Positions 1 to 5,390 of a stretch of DNA of 5,390 nucleotides are shown piece after piece. The notes below the pieces were generated by a model. That model had not been told where the DNA came from, ran no database searches, and saw only the letters and a program-made list of their open reading frames with translations. Position 1 is the first letter of the stretch. Every line of letters begins with the position of its first letter. The position numbers and the translations under genes are program-made. The stretch lies in the NCBI GenBank assembly GCA_902466275.1, contig CABQQJ010000075.1, forward strand, positions 1 through 5,390. Direction: 5' to 3'. This DNA comes from an uncultured Veillonella sp. (GTDB lineage: Bacteria; Bacillota; Negativicutes; Veillonellales; Veillonellaceae).

Positions 1-510
1 TTGGCTGCTTTGTACGAAAGCTGGTCTATCCCGTTAGCGGTTATCCTTGTGATTCCATTGGGCTTGATTGGCGCGGCATTGGGCGTTACGGGTCGCAATA
101 TGTTTGAAGCGCTGCTGGGCAGTATTCCGGCATACGCCAACGATATCTACTTCCAAGTCGGTTTCGTTACGGTGATGGGTTTGAGTGCGAAAAATGCGAT
201 TTTGATTATCGAGTATGCTAAGATTCGTGTTGACGAGCGTGGTATGAACGTTGTTGATGCCGCTATCGAAGCTGCAAAAATTCGTTTACGTCCAATCTTG
301 ATGACATCCTTTGCGTTTATCCTTGGTGTATTGCCATTGGCATTGTCTTCTGGTGCTGGTTCTGGTGCTAGAACAACTATGGGTATTACAGTAGTAGCAG
401 GGATGACCACAGCTACATTGTTTGGTATCTTTATCATTCCAATGTTGTTCATCATCATTGAAACACTTGGACCTGGTTTGTTTACAAACCGCAAAAAAAA
501 TCACGACTAA
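1..510 (+). CDS. RND (AcrB/HAE1-type) efflux pump inner-membrane subunit, C-terminal fragment
   Basis: This is the last 169 residues of an inner-membrane RND exporter, which uses the proton gradient to drive drugs or other solutes out through a periplasmic adaptor and an outer-membrane channel. The 5' end is cut by the window; the first codon, TTG, is an internal Leu and not a start. The fragment opens with LAALYESWSIP, which by recalled alignment is near AcrB residue 888 of about 1049. Four hydrophobic stretches (about residues 11-31, 50-70, 98-117 and 128-154) fit TM9-TM12. The GLSAKNAILIIEYAK block carries K64 (AcrB K940), and RLRPILMTS carries R95 and T102 (AcrB R971 and T978), so this half of the proton relay is intact. 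GAGSGA (residues 118-123) is also typical of the family. Compared with AcrB there are about 11 extra residues between TM9 and TM10. Substrate cannot be inferred, because the porter domains are outside the window. The adaptor and outer-membrane genes would be expected upstream. Family call very sure; substrate unknown. Confidence 0.95.
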   Translation: MAALYESWSIPLAVILVIPLGLIGAALGVTGRNMFEALLGSIPAYANDIYFQVGFVTVMGLSAKNAILIIEYAKIRVDERGMNVVDAAIEAAKIRLRPILMTSFAFILGVLPLALSSGAGSGARTTMGITVVAGMTTATLFGIFIIPMLFIIIETLGPGLFTNRKKNHD

Positions 511-541
511 TCATTTACATTAGATAATTTTGTAGAATGAC

Positions 542-578
542 AAAAACACGTCACTACTTAGTAGTGGCGTGTTTTTTT
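542..578 (+). terminator. Intrinsic terminator after the RND gene
   Basis: ACACGTCACTAC (546-557) pairs with GTAGTGGCGTGT (561-572) across a 3-nt loop TTA. This gives 12 bp including one G-U pair, extended by an A-run (542-545) facing the T-run. Seven T residues follow (572-578). It lies about 30 nt after the RND stop codon and separates the efflux operon from ppaC. The A-tract before the stem gives a short U-tract on the minus strand too, but no convergent gene is visible. Confidence 0.93.
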
Positions 579-588
579 GTATAATTTA

Positions 589-597
589 TGATATAAT
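589..597 (+). promoter_or_regulatory. Extended -10 promoter for ppaC
   Basis: TGATATAAT is a perfect extended -10 element (TGn followed by TATAAT at 592-597). The hexamer 17 nt upstream, GTGTTT (569-574), is a poor -35, and an extended -10 can compensate for that. The predicted start of transcription is around 604, giving a leader of about 60 nt before the ppaC ATG. A second TATAAT sits at 580-585, directly after the terminator T-run, without a TGn extension or a good -35; it could be an alternative -10. Position, directly between a strong terminator and ppaC, supports the call. Confidence 0.65.
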
Positions 598-615
598 AAT
601 AGAGTTAAAAATCGG

Positions 616-631
616 ATTGACGTAAGTCGAT
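616..631 (+). other. Small GUAA-tetraloop hairpin in the ppaC leader
   Basis: ATTGAC (616-621) pairs with GTCGAT (626-631), six pairs including one G-U, closed by the loop GTAA (622-625), which is a GNRA-type tetraloop. It falls inside the predicted ppaC leader RNA and ends about 24 nt before the ribosome-binding site, so it does not occlude it. It is too short to be a known riboswitch class that I can recognise. A 6-bp stem could arise by chance. Confidence 0.35.
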
Positions 632-665
632 ATTAAGTGTGAAATTTATATAAAAGAGGTATATT

Positions 666-1607
666 ATGAGTGATGTAAAAACATATGTAGCAGGTCATAA
701 AAGCCCTGATACAGATTCTATTTGTTCTGCTATTTCCTTTGCTAATTTCTTAACACAAATGGGAACACCAGCAACTCCAGTATGTGCAGGTGAAGCAAAC
801 AAAGAAACAACATATATTTTGAACCATTTTGGTTTTGAACATCCACAAATCGTTAAGAACTGGGAAGAATTTGCTCCAGAAGGTGGCAACTTATACCTAA
901 CAGACCACAATGAATCTAAACAAATCATTGACGGTTACAAGTCTATGAATATGTGCGGCGTTGTGGATCATCACCGCATTGGTGATTTCGAAACTGACGG
1001 TCCTGTATTCATGCGTTTAGAACCAGTAGGTTGCTCCAATACAATCATTACTAAATTGTACATGGAAAACAATCAAGAAATTCCTAAAGGCATTGCTGGC
1101 TTGATGTTATCTGCTATCATTTCTGATACTGTATTATTCCGTTCTCCAACATGCACAGAAACAGATAAAGAAATGGCTCATAAATTAGCTGAAATCGCTG
1201 GTGTTGACATCGAATCTTATGGCCTTGATATGTTAAAAGCTGGTGCAGATATTTCTGATTTGACTAATGACGACATCGTTCGTACAGACATGAAAGAATT
1301 CTCCGAAGCAGGTAAAACAATTTCTATCGGTCAAATTTCCGTTATGGATACAACAGATGTATTGGCTAAACAAGGGGAACTTGTAGCGGCTTTAGAAGCT
1401 CTTCGCAGTGCTAACAACTACGATGCATCTTACATTATGGTTACAAATATTCTTGATGAAAGCACTACATTGCTATTCAGTGGTGATGTTGAGGCTGTAG
1501 TAACAAAAGCATTCGAAAAAGAAGTTAAAGACAATGGCGTATTCTTGCCAAATACTATGTCTCGTAAAAAACAAATCGTACCACCAATTCTTGGTGCTAT
1601 GAAATAG
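666..1607 (+). CDS. ppaC: Manganese-dependent inorganic pyrophosphatase (family II, DHH/DHHA2)
   Basis: Cytoplasmic enzyme that hydrolyses pyrophosphate to two phosphates, pulling DNA, RNA and aminoacyl-tRNA synthesis forward. It is complete at 313 residues, matching the usual ~309 for single-unit family II enzymes; there is no CBS/DRTGG regulatory insert. The N-terminal DHH domain shows GHKSPDTDS (H11, D15, D17), YLTDH (D80), the signature VDHHRIGDFE (D101, H102, H103) and SAIISDTVLFRSPT (D154). By family knowledge these are the Mn2+ ligands and active-site residues. The C-terminal DHHA2 domain ends with SRKKQIVPPI (residues 299-308), whose Arg/Lys bind the substrate phosphate. The start is fixed by AGAGGT at 655-660, 5 nt before the ATG, and by the N-terminal motif lying 10 residues in. 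It stands alone between two terminators with its own promoter, so it is probably a single-gene transcription unit. Nothing broken or odd is seen. Confidence in function is very high. Confidence 0.97.
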   Translation: MSDVKTYVAGHKSPDTDSICSAISFANFLTQMGTPATPVCAGEANKETTYILNHFGFEHPQIVKNWEEFAPEGGNLYLTDHNESKQIIDGYKSMNMCGVVDHHRIGDFETDGPVFMRLEPVGCSNTIITKLYMENNQEIPKGIAGLMLSAIISDTVLFRSPTCTETDKEMAHKLAEIAGVDIESYGLDMLKAGADISDLTNDDIVRTDMKEFSEAGKTISIGQISVMDTTDVLAKQGELVAALEALRSANNYDASYIMVTNILDESTTLLFSGDVEAVVTKAFEKEVKDNGVFLPNTMSRKKQIVPPILGAMK

Positions 1608-1628
1608 TATAGTAGTATACAAAGGGAA

Positions 1629-1660
1629 AAGAACGTTGCTTGCAACGTTCTTCTTCTCTA
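1629..1660 (+). terminator. Intrinsic terminator after ppaC
   Basis: A perfect inverted repeat, AAGAACGTTGC (1629-1639) and GCAACGTTCTT (1642-1652), forms an 11-bp stem; the real loop is probably CTTG (1639-1642) with the last C-G pair open. It is followed by a pyrimidine-rich but broken T-tract (TTCTTCTCTATTTAT), which is weaker than the tract after the RND gene. It begins about 20 nt after the ppaC stop. Because the T-tract is interrupted, some read-through into pcrA is possible, and no strong pcrA promoter is obvious downstream. Confidence 0.75.
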
Positions 1661-1711
1661 TTTATATGATTATCAAACTATAGTATTTGTAAGGGCGATA
1701 GGGGTGTTCCG

Positions 1712-3901
1712 ATGAATTCATTACTAACAGGTTTAAATAAAGAGCAGCAACAAGCCGTTCAACATACGGAAGGCCCTTTATTGATTTTAGCTGGTGCTGG
1801 ATCTGGTAAAACAAAGGTGTTAACCGTTCGCATTGCACATTTATTAGCTCAAGGTGTTAATCCATATGAAATCTTGGCGATTACATTTACCAACAAAGCG
1901 GCTAAGGAGATGAAAAGCCGTGTAGAAGGTCTTGTTGGTGATGTAGCCAATCGCATTTGGCTCAGCACATTTCATAGCTTCTGTGCGAAATTCTTGCGTT
2001 TTGAATTAGATAACTTCTTAGGTTATAACAGTAACTTTACAATCTACGATACATCTGACTCGCAAGCTGTTATTAAGGCTGCTTTAAAAGCATTAAACCT
2101 CGACGATAAATACTATCCTGTAGGTGCTATGATTGGTGCCATATCTGATGCAAAAAATAAATTGTTATTTGCCTCAGATTTTAGAAAGCAAGCGAGAGAC
2201 TTTTACCAACAAAAGGTTGCTGATGTATATGAGTATTATGAACGGGAATTGCGTAAGAATAATGCTCTAGATTTTGATGATCTTTTATTGGTAGCTGTTA
2301 AATTATTACAGTCCAATGAGGCTGTGTTAGATAAATATAGCAAGCGTTTTCGTTATGTTATGATCGACGAATATCAAGATACGAACCATGCTCAATATTT
2401 ATTGGCTAAATTATTAGCCTCTCATTGGAAAAATATTGCCGTTGTAGGTGATGCTGATCAAAGTATTTACGCATGGCGTGGCGCAGATATTCAAAATATC
2501 TTGGACTTTGAAAAGGATTATCCGAACTGTACATCCATCAAGTTGGAACAAAACTATCGTTCTACAAAGATTATTCTTGATGCAGCCAATGCGGTAATTG
2601 AAAATAATGAAGGTCGTCCTAAGAAAAATTTATGGACCGATAAGACAGAAGGGGCTAAAATTCAGCATTTTACGGCTCAGTCTGAACATGAAGAAGCTGC
2701 TTTCATCGGCGATACTATCGCTAAAAAGCACGATATTCATGGTATACCTTATGGTGATATGGCTATTTTGTACCGTACAAATGCTCAATCTCGTGTACTT
2801 GAAGAAGCACTGATTAAACGAGCTTTGCCATATACGATGGTAGGGGGCACAAAGTTCTATGATCGTAAAGAAATTAAGGATGTTTTAGCATATCTACGCG
2901 TACTATATAATCCATTCGATGATTTGAGCTTATTACGTATCATCAATGTACCTAAGCGTAGTATTGGTGCTACTACAGTGGCAAAACTACAAGATTATGC
3001 TCGTGCAAATGGCACATCCTTGTTTATGACATTAACACAGTTGCATCTAGTAGATACGATTAAAGGTAAGACAAAGGAAAAGTTAGAGGAATTTGGTATC
3101 CTTATCTTTACTCTCGTAGCTGAAATGGAAGATAAAACTGTGCTTGATATCTTAGAATCTATTCTCGATAGAACCGGTTACTTGGCACAATTAGAAGAGA
3201 GTACAGATCCACAAGATCAGGCTCGCGCTGAGAATATCGGTGAACTTTTATCTGTAGCTAAAGACTTCCAAGATACAAATCCAACTGGTACAGTGGAAGA
3301 CTTCTTGGAACAAGTAGCACTCGTAAATGATGTTGATTCTTTCGAGCAAGAAGAGTCTAAAGTTACATTGATGACATTACATGCTGCGAAAGGTTTGGAA
3401 TTCCCTATTGTATTCTTAGGTGGCTTGGAGGAAGGTTTATTCCCTCATAGTCGCACCTTGATGAACCCTGAGGAAATTGAAGAGGAACGCCGCCTTGCTT
3501 ATGTAGGTATTACTCGTGCTGAAAAGGAATTATATATTTCTAATGCCACTACGCGTACCGTATTTGGACGCACTAGCAGCTATTTACCATCTCGTTTTAT
3601 CGATGAAATTCCAGAAGAGTTAGTAGATGGTTTGCGTGCTAAGCGTAAAGTACCTGATGATATTAAGCGTCATGTACCGCAACATATGAGTGTTACAAGC
3701 CGACCAGTTACAAAGCCAATCGTTCGCAATGAAGTGATTGCTGATTGGAATATTGGCGATACGGCTATTCATAGCAAGTGGGGCAATGGTAAAGTCATCA
3801 ATGTTGCCGGCGAAGGGGCTGGTATGAAGCTGACAATTGAATTCCCCACACAAGGTGTACGTGTAGTAATGGCAAAATTTGCACCTGTTAAGAAGGGATA
3901 A
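1712..3901 (+). CDS. pcrA: ATP-dependent DNA helicase PcrA (UvrD/Rep family, SF1A)
   Basis: A 3'-5' DNA helicase used in nucleotide-excision repair, in clearing RecA filaments and stalled RNA polymerase, and in rolling-circle plasmid replication. It is complete at 729 residues, close to the usual 720-740. All SF1 motifs are present in order: Q motif around N9-Q13; Walker A AGAGSGKT (27-34, K33, T34); Ia ITFTNKAAKEM (57-67); Walker B MIDEYQDTN (217-225, D219-E220); III VVGDADQSIYAWRGA (244-258); IV LEQNYRST (278-285, R283); V VTLMTLHAAKGLEF (551-564); VI RRLAYVGITRAE (593-604, R602). After a basic linker (about 640-675), residues 679-727 (WNIGDTAIHSKWGNGKV onward, ending AKFAPVKK) form the Tudor-like tail that in Bacillus PcrA contacts RNA polymerase. 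This favours PcrA over Rep. The start is supported by AGGGG at 1700-1704, 7 nt before the ATG, and by the Q motif close to the N terminus. Neighbour ligA follows after 81 nt, as in other Firmicutes; no pcrB lies directly upstream. Confidence 0.97.
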   Translation: MNSLLTGLNKEQQQAVQHTEGPLLILAGAGSGKTKVLTVRIAHLLAQGVNPYEILAITFTNKAAKEMKSRVEGLVGDVANRIWLSTFHSFCAKFLRFELDNFLGYNSNFTIYDTSDSQAVIKAALKALNLDDKYYPVGAMIGAISDAKNKLLFASDFRKQARDFYQQKVADVYEYYERELRKNNALDFDDLLLVAVKLLQSNEAVLDKYSKRFRYVMIDEYQDTNHAQYLLAKLLASHWKNIAVVGDADQSIYAWRGADIQNILDFEKDYPNCTSIKLEQNYRSTKIILDAANAVIENNEGRPKKNLWTDKTEGAKIQHFTAQSEHEEAAFIGDTIAKKHDIHGIPYGDMAILYRTNAQSRVLEEALIKRALPYTMVGGTKFYDRKEIKDVLAYLRVLYNPFDDLSLLRIINVPKRSIGATTVAKLQDYARANGTSLFMTLTQLHLVDTIKGKTKEKLEEFGILIFTLVAEMEDKTVLDILESILDRTGYLAQLEESTDPQDQARAENIGELLSVAKDFQDTNPTGTVEDFLEQVALVNDVDSFEQEESKVTLMTLHAAKGLEFPIVFLGGLEEGLFPHSRTLMNPEEIEEERRLAYVGITRAEKELYISNATTRTVFGRTSSYLPSRFIDEIPEELVDGLRAKRKVPDDIKRHVPQHMSVTSRPVTKPIVRNEVIADWNIGDTAIHSKWGNGKVINVAGEGAGMKLTIEFPTQGVRVVMAKFAPVKKG

Positions 3902-3913
3902 AATTTGTGTATG

Positions 3914-3963
3914 GCAGTTAACCTCTCTACCTTACTTGTAAGGAACGTATAGAGTGTTACTGC
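3914..3963 (+). other. Long imperfect hairpin in the pcrA-ligA spacer
   Basis: The 50-nt element folds nearly end to end. GCAGT (3914-3918) pairs with ACTGC (3959-3963), AAC (3920-3922) with GTT (3956-3958), CTCT (3923-3926) with AGAG (3951-3954), TAC (3928-3930) with GTA (3947-3949), and an inner CTTA (3931-3934) with TAAG (3939-3942). Only single-base bulges, one C-T mismatch and one 4-nt bulge interrupt it, giving about 19 pairs. It is not followed by a T-run on either strand, so it does not look like an intrinsic terminator. It ends 7 nt before the ligA ribosome-binding site. Possible roles are mRNA processing or stability between pcrA and ligA, translational control of ligA, or a small dispersed palindromic repeat; the sequence alone does not decide. 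Confidence 0.6.
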
Positions 3964-3970
3964 ACTGTAA

Positions 3971-5390
<1,420 letters not shown>

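Noticed and set aside
147..504. Two overlapping minus-strand open frames (115 and 72 codons) opposite the RND gene
   Set aside because: They lie wholly antisense to a clear RND coding frame, overlap each other, and show low-complexity or odd composition with no recognisable domain or ribosome-binding site.
617..645. TTGACG (617-622) with TGAAAT (640-645) at 17-nt spacing as a ppaC promoter
   Set aside because: The -35 is good but the -10 matches only 4 of 6, and transcription would start around 652, inside the ribosome-binding region. The extended -10 at 589-597 is a better candidate.
1605..1620. Short TAGTAT-type repetition at and after the ppaC stop codon
   Set aside because: Only about two imperfect units in AT-rich DNA; not distinguishable from chance.
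1679..1684. TATAGT as a -10 for a pcrA promoter
   Set aside because: It matches 5 of 6 -10 positions, but there is no TGn extension and nothing like TTGACA 16-18 nt upstream, in an AT-rich gap where such hexamers are expected by chance. It remains possible, but is not supportable as a feature.
2598..2813. 71-codon plus-strand frame inside pcrA
   Set aside because: It is an out-of-frame shadow within the conserved helicase gene, with no family resemblance and no independent signals.

Overview
This is an ordinary chromosomal segment, AT-rich overall (roughly 40% GC by eye). It carries four protein-coding genes on the + strand, two of them cut by the window edges. The combination of an AcrB-type RND efflux pump (normally found in diderm bacteria) with Firmicutes-type housekeeping genes (family II Mn-dependent pyrophosphatase, PcrA helicase with a Tudor-like tail, pcrA followed by ligA) suggests a diderm Firmicute. 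The Negativicutes, and Veillonella in particular, are my best guess. That assignment is inference from protein character and base composition, not from a database match.

Layout: 1-510 is the C-terminal end of an RND multidrug/solute exporter (TM9-TM12, proton-relay Lys and Thr intact), closed by a strong intrinsic terminator at 542-578. A compact extended -10 promoter (589-597) lies directly behind that terminator and should drive ppaC (666-1607), a complete soluble family II inorganic pyrophosphatase. Its roughly 60-nt leader contains a small GUAA-tetraloop hairpin. A second hairpin terminator (1629-1660) closes ppaC. Then come pcrA (1712-3901), a complete UvrD/Rep-family helicase with all superfamily 1 motifs, and ligA (3983 to the window end), the first 469 residues of an NAD+-dependent DNA ligase. 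An 81-nt gap separates pcrA and ligA and contains a long imperfect hairpin but no recognisable terminator, so the two are probably co-transcribed.

Function: pcrA and ligA form a DNA replication/repair unit (unwinding and displacement, then nick sealing), an arrangement known from Bacillus and relatives. PpaC removes pyrophosphate made by DNA, RNA and tRNA-charging reactions. It has its own promoter and terminator, so its link to pcrA is probably positional only. The RND gene belongs to an upstream operon that ends here.

I found no mobile element, CRISPR array, tRNA, rRNA or credible new system. The items most worth a second look are the structured pcrA-ligA spacer with a 15-codon mini-ORF inside it, and an 11-residue GC-rich insertion in the RND TM9-TM10 loop.
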